From Lates calcarifer (lineage: Eukaryota > Chordata > Actinopteri > Centropomidae), in NCBI RefSeq assembly GCF_001640805.2, contig NC_066838.1:3875101-3939100 (forward strand): a DNA stretch of 64,000 bases, in the 5' to 3' direction. The position numbers were made by a program, and so were the translations under genes. Below, in pieces: positions 18,673 to 30,384 of the stretch. The number at the start of each line of letters is the position of its first letter. The stretch's first letter is position 1. A model generated the notes under the pieces. The model saw only the letters and a list, made by a program, of their open reading frames with translations. It was not told where the DNA came from and made no database searches.

Positions 18673-18839
18673 AGGCTGATGCAGTCCTGAGTCCTGAAAA
18701 CACCTGTGGTGGCACATACACCCCAACAAAAGCAGGACATCCATCAGTGGAGAACCAGCTGCAGCAGATTGTCAAGAGATTCTTTGCAAGGAAAGGGGGT
18801 AAAGAAGGTCAGGGAAGTGACACAGGCTCAGAGATCTGA
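18673..18839 (+). CDS. Orphan terminal-exon candidate, unknown gene
   Basis: A strong acceptor (GTCTGCCCTCCACAG) is followed by 54 open codons and a stop at 18837-18839. The product includes G-G-T-Y-T-P-T-K-A-G-H-P, then V-E-N-Q-L-Q-Q-I-V-K-R-F-F-A-R-K and the acidic end S-D-T-G-S-E-I. About 145 bases after the stop come ATTAAA and A-rich sequence with several AATAAA, as in a short 3' UTR. It needs phase 1 (start 18673) or phase 0 (start 18675) upstream. It could be an alternative tail of the SRCR gene, since exons 16, 17 and 18 all end in phase 1, or part of another gene. I do not recognise the protein. Confidence 0.42.
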
Positions 18840-18977
18840 CTTAGGTCATGGATCTTCAAATTCTGTACATTGACACAATGATCATGTGAACTGTGTGAGG
18901 GATATGATAAGAACTGTTTACAGAGACTAGTGCAGCACTGATTATTAATACCTCCATTGTTTTATGTACATTTTGTG

Positions 18978-19045
18978 ATTAAATCTGATTCTTTTAAAAT
19001 CAAAAATAATAAAAAAAAAATATATAAATAAATAAATAAAAAAAC
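18978..19045 (+). terminator. Poly(A)-signal cluster and A-rich tract
   Basis: ATTAAA near 18979 and several AATAAA copies lie in a run of A and AAAT units. This fits cleavage and polyadenylation of a + strand transcript ending in the 18673-18839 exon. The A-rich run could equally be a degenerate (AAAT)n microsatellite or the tail of a retrocopy. Confidence 0.35.
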
Positions 19046-19781
19046 AATAAACATATTACAATATAATAAAAGTTAATCCTGAACAGTTAATAACTTGGAA
19101 GATTTTGACTCAACTTTATAAAATGTTGATCAGTAAATCACTGATATAATGTCAATTGTCAGACTGTAAGATATGTTTACATTTAGGGCAATTTGTCAGT
19201 GACCTTGTAATTTATGAAAAGTTTTCATTTGAGTTGACAAATAAATGGGAGGACATGCAAACTCACTCACAGCAATGATAAATCCTACATATTAAAGTTA
19301 ATACTGTATATGAAAATTATTTAAACAATCAACAGTTAAAACTCAATATTTATTGGTTTGTACAGCAACAGAGGGGAAACCTAACTATTATTTTGAGGCT
19401 ACATTGATTTGTTACAGGGAGAATGATGCCTCTGTCATTCCACACCCTAAACATCTGTTCTTGCGCTATGTAACTGGTGAGTGTGCATGATACTTCCTAC
19501 GAGAAGTACATAACTGTGCAATAGTCAGAAGAAATCAGGCCCACCAAGTTCAAAAGTAATCCCAAACTGTAAATCAGTTAAAAAGACATAGAAGTCACTA
19601 AAAACCAGCGTTCATCTCCGACATTAAGCACAGAAACTTATAAAATATCAGGAATTATAAACATACAGAGCTTTAAAATCACAGTATGAAAAATGTTACA
19701 GGTTCACATCCATGGTTCATACATTTTTTTTTAAATTACTCATTTGGTTCAAAAAATTAGGAACACTTAATGTGCTATTTC

Positions 19782-19787
19782 TTTATT
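19782..19787 (-). terminator. Candidate poly(A) signal of the SBK2-like gene
   Basis: TTTATT on the + strand is AATAAA on the minus strand, about 290 bases beyond the kinase stop. It would make the 3' UTR about 0.3 kb. The placement is inferred; other AT-rich matches exist further on. Confidence 0.3.
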
Positions 19788-20074
19788 CATTTATGAAAAA
19801 CACCATATGTGGAGTCTTTCTGTTTCTGTTGCATCACTTAAAAAAAAATTCTATGAACAATGTAGACAGACACAAGGCCATCCTTGTTAAATGATCTTTA
19901 CATAGACACTAGGACATAGACTTCAGAATAATATACCTCAATTCAGAATGATGTAGACACTGTTTCATCACTGCAAATCGCATGCCGAATATCAGGCATT
20001 GTAAAGCCTTTAAGATATAGTTTTGTATACTATTAAGGAGGATGCTATAGATTATACAAAAATGCTACAAGTCA

Positions 20075-20737
20075 CTAGACATTAGGATGTTCCTCCACTT
20101 CAGGATTATTCAGAGAGATGCTGGCTTTTTCTTTTTCTGCCATCTGCTGCTGCCCATTCCCATGTGCCTTCTTAAGCCAGTCCTTCTCCACATATGCTCT
20201 CACCTCCCCCACTGTACACCTCTTCCCTACATCCACAGCCAGGAGCTTACCAAACATCTCCATGGCTTCTGGAGTGAACCTTTTCCACAGAGGAGGAATG
20301 TCCTCCTCTGTGTTAGGTCTCTCCTCCATTCTACACCAGTCAGCAAACTCCTGGTAGAAGTCATCCGAGTCCATGCAGCGCTCCCAGGGGAAGTAGCCTG
20401 TAAGGATACAGAAGATAACCACTCCGAAGGCCCAGGTGTCCAGGCTTGGCTCCACACTAAGTGGAGGAGCAGTCACTTCTTTCTGGCCATCCAGAAGGGC
20501 CACGGTACAAAGCTCGGGGGCCATGTAAGGCAGGGTACCTGTGATGAATCGTATCAGGGTTCCTCTCTTTTGGGCCAGGCCAAAGTCTGCCAGCTTGACC
20601 TGGCAGCAATGATTGTCCAATAGGAGAATGTTTTCAGGCTTGACATCACGGTGGACTAGACCATGACTGTGAATGAACTCCAAAGCACTGGCAATCTGGA
20701 GGACACAGCGTTTTACCGAAGATTCTGGAATACCCAC
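20075..20737 (-). CDS. SBK2-like kinase exon C: catalytic lobe and C-terminus
   Basis: The minus-strand acceptor is TTGTTCAG, phase 0. It encodes the HRD catalytic loop, D-F-G, an A-P-E with an activation segment rich in basic and hydrophobic residues, [17 protein letters not shown], and the last helices. It ends in a short acidic tail (E-V-E-E-H-P-N-V). The overlapping + strand frame 20087-20623 is only an antisense shadow. Confidence 0.93.
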   Translation of the reverse strand: MGIPESSVKRCVLQIASALEFIHSHGLVHRDVKPENILLLDNHCCQVKLADFGLAQKRGTLIRFITGTLPYMAPELCTVALLDGQKEVTAPPLSVEPSLDTWAFGVVIFCILTGYFPWERCMDSDDFYQEFADWCRMEERPNTEEDIPPLWKRFTPEAMEMFGKLLAVDVGKRCTVGEVRAYVEKDWLKKAHGNGQQQMAEKEKASISLNNPEVEEHPNV

Positions 20738-21872
20738 CTGAACAAATTCAAAATGGAGGATAGATTTATATGTCATTTTGTCAAGATGCCAGAAGAAGTG
20801 AGGACACACAGCAACCATCACTAAGCACTCTGCAAAGACAAATTATGAGCATATTAGTACTGACATTAGCATTCAGCTGCACCCAGCCCCCTACCCTCTA
20901 TGACTCTCAGCACAAATCATAAAGAGGAAACACAAACTTTTTTTTCAAAATTGTTATCTGGTAGCAGTTTTCATCTTCCCAGGTAAGTTCATCAATCTGT
21001 GTTGTTCCTTTCTCCATATGTTTTTTTAACAGATTATATAAGTGAAATCCTCAACACCATTTGTGGACAGAAGAGCTCAGACAGAGAAGAAGTGAACAGT
21101 GGAGCCATATTCTGGCAAAGATGTTCTCTTCACACCTGTGCAACCTTGAAAGATGGCTAACAGGTAAAAAGATTCCCTCATAATGGAGAAACCTGTGCGA
21201 CAGACTAACAGTCACGGAGTGTAAGGAGTACCAAGGTCACATTTTGGGCCGCACTGTATCTAAATAAAACTTTGCAAACTCTCAGTCGTGGCGGTAGTCT
21301 TAGTCTCTTAGTCTTGTTTTGCCAATGCTTGACTCACCTTTGGCTGGATGACAGCAAACAGGTCCCTCCCAATGACGAGCTCCTGGGCAAAGCAGTAGTG
21401 CTCATTAGACTGGAAAGCAATGCCAAAGAGGCCCACGATGCAGGGGTGGCAGGACAGGTGTAAGGAGATGCAGTACTCTCGCAGAAAACCCTGCAGCTTA
21501 GTTGAGGCTTTGGGCATCACTTTCAAGGCCATGGGAGTCCCTGCAGACCATCCATACTTTATTATTAGCACTATTCATGCACACCATTTCTCTTATGAGA
21601 AATAATTACAAATATCTATGATCACTTCAGTGATAATGTACTTATATTAAGCATTTACAGTATACTGTACTAATTCTCCAAAAAAGTGCAGTCATACCCC
21701 TGAAGCGATGTGTCACCAGCAGCACTTTGCCATATTTCCCTCTGCCGATCTCCTTAATGATGTTGAAGCGTTCCTGGATCTCCAGATGACTGAGGCTCTG
21801 AGCCGTCAGCTCCATCAACTCATCAATCAGGCTCCCATCAGCGAGGCCCAGCTCAATCATCTCTGCCCACAC
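20075..21872 (-). CDS. SBK-family serine/threonine kinase, SBK2-like, three coding exons
   Basis: Exons on the minus strand are 21872-21698, 21540-21338 and 20737-20075 (stop), joined in phase 1 and phase 0, for about 346 residues. The catalytic landmarks are all present: glycine loop [13 protein letters not shown] lysine, [11 protein letters not shown] and M-A-P-E. The run V-T-H-R-F-R-G-T-P-M-A-L-K, the phrase I-Q-P-K-V-G-I-P and R-G-T-L match the SH3-binding-domain kinase family. They are closest to SBK2 by memory, as is the short length; SBK1 has a long proline-rich tail that is absent here. Human SBK2 and SBK3 are poorly studied putative kinases. The start used is the first ATG of the open exon (21872). 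An alternative is ATG 21860, or an upstream exon spliced at GGGCAG just before it. Confidence 0.9.
21338..21540 (-). CDS. SBK2-like kinase exon B: N-lobe
   Basis: The minus-strand acceptor is TCTGCAG (phase 1) and the donor AAG|GTGAGT (phase 0). It carries the ATP-binding lysine (M-A-L-K-V-M), the helix-C glutamate in F-L-R-E-Y-C and the hinge region [12 protein letters not shown]. The intron to exon A is only about 157 bases. Confidence 0.9.
21698..21872 (-). CDS. SBK2-like kinase exon A: N-terminus and glycine loop
   Basis: It encodes [13 protein letters not shown], which parallels the pre-kinase helix of SBK proteins, then the nucleotide-binding loop and [10 protein letters not shown]. 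The donor on the minus strand is AGGG|GTATGA, phase 1. The true 5' end is uncertain, because a GGGCAG acceptor-like site directly precedes the second ATG at 21860. Confidence 0.82.
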
Positions 21873-22194
21873 ATGGACAGCACTATGTCAGGAAATTGGT
21901 CATGAACTTTGGCAACCTAAAACTGTGAGTGCTTCTTCAGAGCTGCTTGTTGAACTGTTGAATAACTTTGAGAGACACCCTCCCCCAAGAACTTTTTGTG
22001 TGAACAACTGCGTGCATCACTATGAATGCCCTCCAGCAGAGACTGTCTGAAAATGTGCTCTGTGTTCCCCATGTTTAAATAATATCACATCTCCTCCATC
22101 TCTATGATGGCTGGTTTTCACTCTGCCTGTGTGGTTCCTAAACTAGTTTCGTTCGAGCATAACCTGACCATGAGGAAAAATGCAATTACACATG

Positions 22195-22299
<105 letters not shown>

Positions 22300-23204
22300 A
22301 TATGAAAAGCCAATTTCCTCAGGCCTTAGGATGGTGAACTCTGGCCTCTGGCCTATGTACAGTATATCCCTGGCATTTGCCCTCATTTTAGTTTGCCTGT
22401 AGTTATGACATGTGTAAATTTTATACTTTTATATATTTGTATTTGTATCCTTTATATATCTTGTCTCAAATTCCAGACTAGTTTTCTAAAGTAGCCTAAA
22501 TGAGTATGTCACACTGTATTTCACAACACATACTGCTAGTGTATGCGACAAATAGAATCTTGAATCCTTAAATTCTTGAAAAAGTGCATATACATTTAGA
22601 AAAATAAAGGAATGTTATGGATATTTTTAATGGTATATAGCCTATTGAGACGCTGTAATCTTATGTGACTGCGCATGAATACCTCACCACTTTCAAGACA
22701 GTTCACATGTCATGTCTAACCATTTTGAGCTTTTAACTTTAATGCCATTTTGTTTAGTGTTAAAGGAGGGGGAGGGGATACTAGATAGAGAAATGATGAA
22801 GCATGAAATGACACGTGAAAACACATAGTGAGAACATAAGGAAACGCTACTTGGTGATACCGGGCTGTTTCACAATTTGACAGTTGTAATTTGTACATAA
22901 GTTATCAAAGACATTTTTTAAATTCTGATATTAGAGTTTGTTATCAACAACAGTAGCAGTAGCATTTAATAGTAGCAGTAGTAGATATTACTTCACATCA
23001 ACCATGATTAGATACTGATCACTGGTCTTACCTTTTTTTTTTTCTTGTGTTCCAAATACAGTGATTGAAGTCTGAAAACAGGCAAACCAAACACACAAAA
23101 TGACACACACTCACACCACCATACTTACAGCTGACAAAATTCAGCTAATCAATATGTTGTAAAAGTGCAGGTTGAATGTTTGTCCTGCCCGTTTTCCACC
23201 CTCA

Positions 23205-23230
23205 CTGCTGCTGCTGCTGCTGCTGCTGCT
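23205..23230. repeat. (CTG)n trinucleotide repeat
   Basis: About eight CTG units on the + strand (CAG on the minus strand) lie upstream of the SBK2-like gene. The run of alanines in the + strand frame is a translation artefact unless an exon is shown here. Confidence 0.9.
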
Positions 23231-23341
23231 CCTGCATGGATCAGCGTGCAGAGTGGAGCTGAAAGCTTTTCACCGCCCAGCCCTGCTGCGATGGGGACAG
23301 AGCCCATTTTGACAGCTGATTACAAACTGCCTCTGCAAAGG

Positions 23342-23364
23342 ACACACACACACACACACACACA
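23342..23364. repeat. (CA)n microsatellite
   Basis: About eleven CA units follow a block ending CTGCCTCTGCAAAGG. Confidence 0.9.
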
Positions 23365-24539
23365 TTGGCCTACATACAATATAATCAGCTACACACATTA
23401 ATATGTACTATAGGCATATGTGATGTGTATGCACATGAAAAGCATCAACATACAGATTCACAGATACAGATAACAACTGTCCCTCATTCACATATGTCTT
23501 TATTTGGCAACTTGACAGATTCATGGGCCTGTCACCACTAATGTCTACATGTACACGCACAAGTGTAGAGCTACAATAGATTCAGAATAGATTCAGAAGT
23601 GCCTCTGTGCCCCACATCTTCCTCTCAGTGATCTCACTACTTAATGCAGCTGTATACAGTACTGCATGACATTGCATACCAGTCACACATTGAGATTTTG
23701 ACTTCTTCATTTTCAGTCATTCAGGTGATTATCAAGCCTTATAAAATTTCTGTGACTTTTAGGCTGGATCAAATAAATAAAACAATTACTTGTCACTATA
23801 ATTTAATAAATAAATTTTAACCATTTTCAGCGGTGCAGTGTATCGTGAATTTACTTAAGAACTTGATACAAACTTGAGGTACTTGAACTTAACTTGAGTG
23901 TTGCCATTTTATGCTACATTATACTTTTATTCAGCTGCCGGTCAGAGGGAAAATTATGCTTCACAAAATTTATTTTGACAGCAATACACGCTACTTTATA
24001 AACTAACTTCTTGTGTACAAAACATATGATCTATTGTTACATATGAAATGACTGAAAAGCATATAAAATTATAACAGTAAAATGCTTATTTTGGATATTT
24101 TAAGAGCATTTTGCTGATGATCTTTAAGTACTTTTACTTTTGACAGGGATTTGTTTGATATCGAAGTAAATATGGTCCAACACATGAGATTGAACTATTA
24201 CATTACGCATTGCACTCAGACCACTTACAGTGACACACACACACACATGAACACACACATCTTGCAAGGCCCCTGCCACACTGTGACTAGTTAAGTCAAG
24301 CATTAGCAAAAATGTCTTCCTAGTTTAGGCAAAGGCTCAGTTAGCTCTGAGTGCTCAGTATCTCAAGAGAGAGCAATTCTACCATATGCTTTTTCTGTAC
24401 TGTACATGGTTTCAGTAACACTGGTGCCATTCCACATTTAGTCTGAATCATGTCCTACATAGTTATAATTTTATGGCATTTTTCTTTCTTTCTTTTCTCA
24501 TCTTTATGTTTTTTTTTCTCTTTTTTATTTTCTAGCCAT

Positions 24540-24985
24540 ACTAGTGGCATGGCTGTAAGGATGACTCTGGTGATCCCAGCGCCAATAGCACCACCATGAG
24601 GTTAACATTTAGTGTTTTTTCTAATGTTTTTTCTATGTTTGGTTGGATTGCACTGAAATTTGATATATACATCCATAGTACCCAGACAATAAATTCTAAT
24701 GAATTTGGTGATCCTCTTCAATCAGAACTATCACCAGGACAAAATGCAACTTTATCCAGTACTTTGGTTAATGATCAAAAAACAAAATTAATGACATTCC
24801 CATCAACCTCAGTTGCACTTTGTCTCAAGTGAATGCTAACATCTACTAACATCCTGAACTGACAAAGTGAACAAACTGACAAAGTTATCTCACCTTACAT
24901 TATTGTCATTGTGAGCATGTTAGCATGCTCATGGTAGCACTAAGCTCTAAGCACTGCTGTGCAGCTTCACAGATCTTAATCCTAA
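24540..24985 (+). repeat. Dispersed repeat (GGATGGATTGC family), copy 2
   Basis: It shows GCGCCAATAGCACCACCATG, TTGGTTGGATTGCACTGAAA, AATTTGGTGATCCTCTTCA, CAGTTGCACTTTGTCTCAAG and TTAGCATGCTCATGG in the order expected of a fuller element. The 78-residue open frame inside (24596-24832) is a chance frame in repeat DNA. Confidence 0.7.
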
Positions 24986-27060
24986 TTAATCACATCTGCA
25001 AATTCTGATTTAAATAAATGAGAAAATGCTCAAAGGAATTAAAAAGGCTTGCTGTAAGAGTATCATAGATGGACAATTTTCATGACAAAAGTAACATTTC
25101 TTTAACGTTTCTATTGGTGCTAGCATGTCTGGTGGTAACATGTTTTTTTAATGCTGTCCACCATCCCTGCTGACAATACTTATCATCTACACTGATACCA
25201 AAACTGCATAAGATGTTACTATACAAGTATTACACTCATTATCTAATATTACCTGTATTTGATAAATGTGGACACGTAATATCAAATGCATGTTGGTAAT
25301 GTTGGTTAGAACTTTCCACTTCATAGTGGGAGGCTGAAACAAGCCAGGACCAGCCCAGTGGGAGTCTTACCTTCATGGCCCTGAACTAGAAGCCATGAAT
25401 GCACTCAAGCTGTGGCACACATACAAACAAATCCCGCGGGGTGTTGTGTACAACTTGGGCCAGACTAATGGGGTGTTGTTGTCTGCACCTGTGCGCGAGT
25501 AAGTGTGTCTGAGTGTCTGTGTTTGCCTGTGTTTCATTTACCATGCACTCACTCAACACTGTGACCCCTGGTAGTTATTCTGGGGGCACCAAGCGTCCAC
25601 ACGGGCAGGACTAGCAATACACAGAAACAGATACTTTAGAGTGTTGGCCTCTGCAGGGCTGTGCTGAGTTAATGAGGTGTCAGTCACCCTAGTTCAGGGC
25701 TGATGCCTTTCCCAAAAGCTACAAAGGTCATTTGGTACAAAGCTGGAGAGAAAGTTTTTCAGTTTTCAGACTCATCATAGTCTACTTGAGACAGTTTAGA
25801 TGCAGTAAATATAGGTGTCTTGATTCTGTATCTGTTTTTCTACCACATGGATTCTAAAAACATCCTAATATGCTTCTGTGTGCACTGCAGTTCACTGACA
25901 TCATAGCAACAATCCTAAGTGCTCAGTCAGGCTGCCATCAATAATTAAAGTTATGTCGTGGAGCATGTTTTGAAGTTTGTGATCATCATGTTACACTGTC
26001 ACCACAGACATGGGGTCATGTCATATTTTGGATCTTTTACATCCCAGCGTGGTGTGGAGTAGTCTTCAAGGCGCCAGTCAGAGTCCATATCCTAACTTCC
26101 CGTCCCATTATGATACCACTGCTGTCCTCATAGTTTTACAGGAATGGAATTACAGAACCATTTAGACTGACAAACCAGCTCTCGGCAGGCAGAGTTCTCA
26201 CTGTTCCTTTGGCAAACATTTTGAGATTAATTTTAAGAAGATACACCATGCACTGTAGTCTCAGCTGTCAGTTCAGGGATATCAGTGAAAAGAATATGGT
26301 TATTTTCCACCATCAATATTGGGGAGGCATTCAAAATTTTCCTGTTTTTGACAGTGCAGTGAAAATGAAGCCAAGACTATCTATGCCAAAACACACACAG
26401 GAGGGAATATCAACTCCAAGTGATGATTGTTCCCGCCTCCACATCGTGGAGCAATGAGACCAATGTTTCCAAAACCTCATCTGTTTTCTGCTGACATAGC
26501 TGACTAGACTTTGTGCCTAATTAATTAGTCATGGTGTCTTCAAGTTCATAGTGCCAGTCATTCATAGGAAATCAGTTACAATCTTTAGGGGTCTTACAGA
26601 AACACATATGGCAAACTATGCTTGTTTGCCATCATACTTAATGCCACTTAGAACTCTATATGCCCAGAGCAGAGATGGGTCTGGGATGTGGCAAATTTTA
26701 CTTAGCTCAAAGTTTTGAAGCAAGTTAACAGCAGCTCAGCTGCTTCAACAGTGCAAAAACACTCCTTTCATCAACTCCTCATTTTATTTAGACTGTGTTT
26801 TTAACAGGTGTAGAAGCAGTTAAGAGATGGTTTCCAGGACACTTACATAGCTTTTTCCAAGCTCAACAAGAATTGATCCAAAAACAAGGTTGATGACACA
26901 TCAACCATGTTACCTACTACCAAGATGTTACTTAGAGGGCTGTTCCACCATGCTGGCTACCTCCGCTGTCCGCCTAAAGGTGGGGTAATAAAGCTCCCCA
27001 TTCAGCCTCCATACCTTTCATACTGAACAGTGAGGGTGAACAAGGGTGTATATAACAGTA
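24986..27060. other. Intergenic, no gene recognised
   Basis: It is ordinary mixed-composition sequence. The 26209-26457 frame has no splice context or protein resemblance that I can see. Confidence 0.5.
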
Positions 27061-27066
27061 TATATG

Positions 27067-27110
27067 ACTGTCTTTTCAAGACAGTAATTTTCCTGTCTTG
27101 AAAAGACAGT
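27067..27110. repeat. Perfect 18-bp inverted repeat with 8-bp loop
   Basis: ACTGTCTTTTCAAGACAG at 27067-27084 is the exact reverse complement of 27093-27110, with TAATTTTC between. Each arm is itself a small imperfect palindrome (CTGTCTT / AAGACAG). It is able to form a hairpin or cruciform. Confidence 0.95.
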
Positions 27111-27454
27111 GTAAAAGGATTGATATCACCAATGGCAAAATGTTTGTCATGACCATGGCCATGCAACAAACTCAGACTGACCAAAGCAGACCAAAACTTG
27201 AGAGGGTAACTACGCACCTTCCTACTCTACTACATTTATGTAATAATAATAGTTACTGATAATACTAGTAATACTAATATTAGTAATTATGTTTAAATAT
27301 CATATATGTACATACTAAATACACAATAAACTAATAAAAATTAGTTTAATTGTGTTTGTTTTTTAAATGTGGTGTCATATGGGCCTTCTATAATATTAAA
27401 ATTAAAAATGTTATTAAAAATATTAATATTTTTGAGGACAGCATTAACAATATT

Positions 27455-27700
27455 AGCATTTATTTGGAGTCATGTTTCTGGCCACCTGATGAAATGGCAG
27501 TCAATATTCGCTCTCTTTTAGCTGTGCTTTTGTTCTTTTGCTTTTGGTCTCCACCAGCTCTGGCTTTTTAGTGGCTAAATGACCCACTCTGTTCACCAGC
27601 TACTTTAGGTGCTAACTTGTCTACTGTTGGTGCTGGGCAGGTAGTGTACAGTGGGTTTATTGGACCCAAACAGCTTTTTGCAATGAGACTGAAGTTGGAA
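27455..27700 (+). repeat. Probable dispersed teleost repeat
   Basis: The blocks TTGGTCTCCACCAGCTCTGG, GACCCACTCTGTTCACCAGC and GGTAGTGTACAGTGGGTTTA recall a widespread fish repeat. Recognition is from memory only and no second copy was found in this window. Confidence 0.4.
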
Positions 27701-28426
27701 AAAGTCAAACAATGAGCTCAAAAAATGCAAAAAGCACACAGAATCTATGAAAAGAGAATACTGATTTAAATACTGAATCATTCTTATTAAATATATATTT
27801 TCCCCCCTCAAATCTATTCTACTTTTATTTGATCTGAATGTTTTTACCCCAACTGTAAGTACAACAGACAGCAAGTGTTCTGAATGGTGAATTCCTTACA
27901 AAATGCATGTCTCACACAGCTGCTCTGAACAATAGCCAAATAAACAGGAGGCTGGATGACATATGACATTTAGTGCAGCATTAAGGCTGAGAAATTTAGC
28001 CCTGTGCGAAACTACATCAATATGTCATCATTTCCAAAAGTGTCGCTGTTATCAAAGACTATATCTGGCAGCTGTTCTGAAGGCCATTACTGTGAGGTTG
28101 TGACCTCAGTCTTTCTACATTCACAAATTGCCTGTACATGATTTTTCAGTCATTTGGCTAGTTTGTAGCCACTTTTTGTGGCTTCGCATGTGTGTTTAGG
28201 CACAGTGTGAGTGAGTGGTTTCACCCATTCTACCCGAGTGAAATGCTTCATCCCACACATTGGAATATAGACATGTTCAGACACACAGTGTAAGCACCTG
28301 CTGTGGAAAAAAAGATTTATTAATCTACAGTGATGACTCTGGGTACAGGGATCTTGGGCGTGAGAAACTGCATCTTTACAGTCCAACTCTTGGTGACAGA
28401 TGGTTCATCTTGTACCATGGTGGTCT

Positions 28427-28482
28427 CACTCACACACACACACACACACACACAGGCACACGGCACACACGTGCACACACAC
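28427..28482. repeat. (CA)n microsatellite with imperfect extension
   Basis: About 13 CA units are followed by CA-rich imperfect repeats. The overlapping frames on both strands (threonine/histidine- or valine/cysteine-rich) are repeat shadows. Confidence 0.92.
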
Positions 28483-29877
28483 AAATGTGCACAAGACATG
28501 CACAGCATTCTCACACACATTTATACATACATACAGCTTTAACATTCCCAGCTGCTTTTAAGTTTTGAAGGTTTGAAGGTATTTGTCATTTTGTACTGGT
28601 AATCTCAGAATTTTTTTTAATGTAAATAATTATTACCCTTTATCAGCATTTACATTTACATTTAAGTGATTATTAATGTATTTATCAACAATTATAAGTA
28701 TTCATAACTGGTGAATAAACAGTTAATTAATGATTAATAACTCATTAATTAACCATATAACAATCTGTAATTGTATATAAACATATACAATTACACACAT
28801 ACACAAACCCTCCCAGTGTGCTATTATATTAATAGGACATGTCATTCTTCAAAGAATTGTTAAGTGAAAGTTATGAGTGATACAAGTGTTGCCAGTTTAT
28901 CAGGCAGACCTAACTAAAACCAATACTTCCTAGCCCAGTCTACAGTCTTACAATAATCTTCATGAAAGTTATAAATTTCAGTTTTTCTTATAAGTGATTT
29001 AGCTAGGTATTCCTAATAAAGTGACAGCTGAATATGCACAAAGGTTTGTAAGCTTGGGCCAGGCACATACTGATGGCTCACAGGATTCGCACAGGCTGTC
29101 AGCAGAATAAAACACAAAGTATACCTTCAAAAACCTATGAAAATCTCTCTAATACAAAATGTAATTCAGTGAACACTGACTTAGTGACTGTAGTTCTATC
29201 ATGTGTGCAAAAACATTTTGAAGCCATAATAAACAGTAACTGGAGATTACCAAATAGTGTATGTGTAATGTACTACAGAATACCTAATGAAATGTGTATG
29301 TATAGCACTATGATGGTCAAACAAGGGGAGGGGGTCAGTGGGGCTTAATATAGAAAGGTTAGTAAGTGGGTGGAGGGAAGGAATGGGGTTTACAGCAGTG
29401 CTAGTGTTGATAGAGCGGGTGAAGACAGGCTGCTAAGATATGGTTTCAGATTGACATGACACATCATGTTGAGAGCCTTCTGCCTAACAGTGTTGTACCT
29501 CTGAACTCAGTTTTACGTCAACTCTGCAGGTAATCAACTAATTTTGAGAACAAATGTACAGAGTTTCTAGAGAGTATTCCTTAGTGACAAGGAGAGCTAC
29601 AATTACTAGTTGATTATTCAATTTGTTGATCAACAAAATTTATTATATTTTTGATGATCACACATAGTAATTGGATTAGTTATTTATTAAGTATGTATCA
29701 AATGTGGAGATTTGTGGCTTTTCTCTGTTTCATAAGTAATATCCTTAGGTTTTTAGACAGTTGAAGCACTTTTAAGACTTTATTTTGGGCTCTTTCAACT
29801 GGCAATGGTTAACTATTATGTTATTTTAAAAAAAATAATAATGAATTGATAGTCCTGGTGTAAAATTAACACTAACC

Positions 29878-29878
29878 C

Positions 29879-29914
<36 letters not shown>
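29878..29914. repeat. (TTA)n microsatellite
   Basis: About 12 uninterrupted TTA units. Confidence 0.93.
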
Positions 29915-29915
<1 letters not shown>

Positions 29916-30384
29916 AACTTCCAGCAACCTTCTCCTTGATGCAACCCTTTAGATAGAGGACTCTGCCTGGTGTGGGCCTGACTACCCAGAAGACCTTTAG
30001 GACCTGTCTTCTCTGCGATGATGCATAGAGAGTCAATAAGTCTCTTGGTCATGGACTCACATATTTAGAATGGTCATGGGACATGGATGAAATGAGGAAG
30101 CAGTTTGATGTCTGAATCGTCCAAACATTTCTTCATACATTTAACAGCTGCAGATACTTTATGCATGTGTTTACATGTAGTGTCACTCAAAGGCTGTACT
30201 AGAAGATGTAGAGTACATTGGCATTGTGTAATACAAAGAGGGTGTACCGGATTTGGTGTTGTCACTGACCAGACCTGATGCTGATGTTTTGTTGGATGTG
30301 GTTCTGGACAAGTGTTCATTTTATGTAGATTCATAGAGAGATGACATGAAATTTCACAGAGGCATTTGTAGTTCTCAGAGGGTA

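Larger units (their letters stand above)
18840..20074. other. AT-rich region between the orphan exon and the SBK2-like stop
   Basis: It contains the (AAAT)n-type run at about 19008-19045 and the probable 3' UTR of the minus-strand kinase. No gene is seen on the + strand. Confidence 0.55.
27701..30380. other. Intergenic, no gene recognised
   Basis: It includes the CA repeat, an AT-rich block at about 28650-28800 with many TTAAT motifs, and the (TTA)n repeat. No coding signal is seen. Confidence 0.5.

Noticed and set aside
20087..20623. 178-codon + strand open frame
   Set aside because: It is the antisense shadow of the SBK2-like catalytic exon, which has all kinase motifs on the minus strand.
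23165..23401. Possible polyalanine protein start on the + strand
   Set aside because: The alanine run is the (CTG)n repeat and the frame ends in a CA repeat. It is more likely upstream DNA of the minus-strand kinase.
24596..24832. 78-codon open frame
   Set aside because: Lies wholly within a dispersed repeat copy and is not conserved with the other copies in frame.
28427..28520. Repeat array that might be taken for a CRISPR or tandem gene array
   Set aside because: Simple CA repeats with no spacers. No CRISPR is expected in a vertebrate genome.
28650..28800. AT-rich block with many TTAAT/ATTAA motifs as an origin or matrix-attachment site
   Set aside because: Base composition alone is not evidence; no further signal was found.
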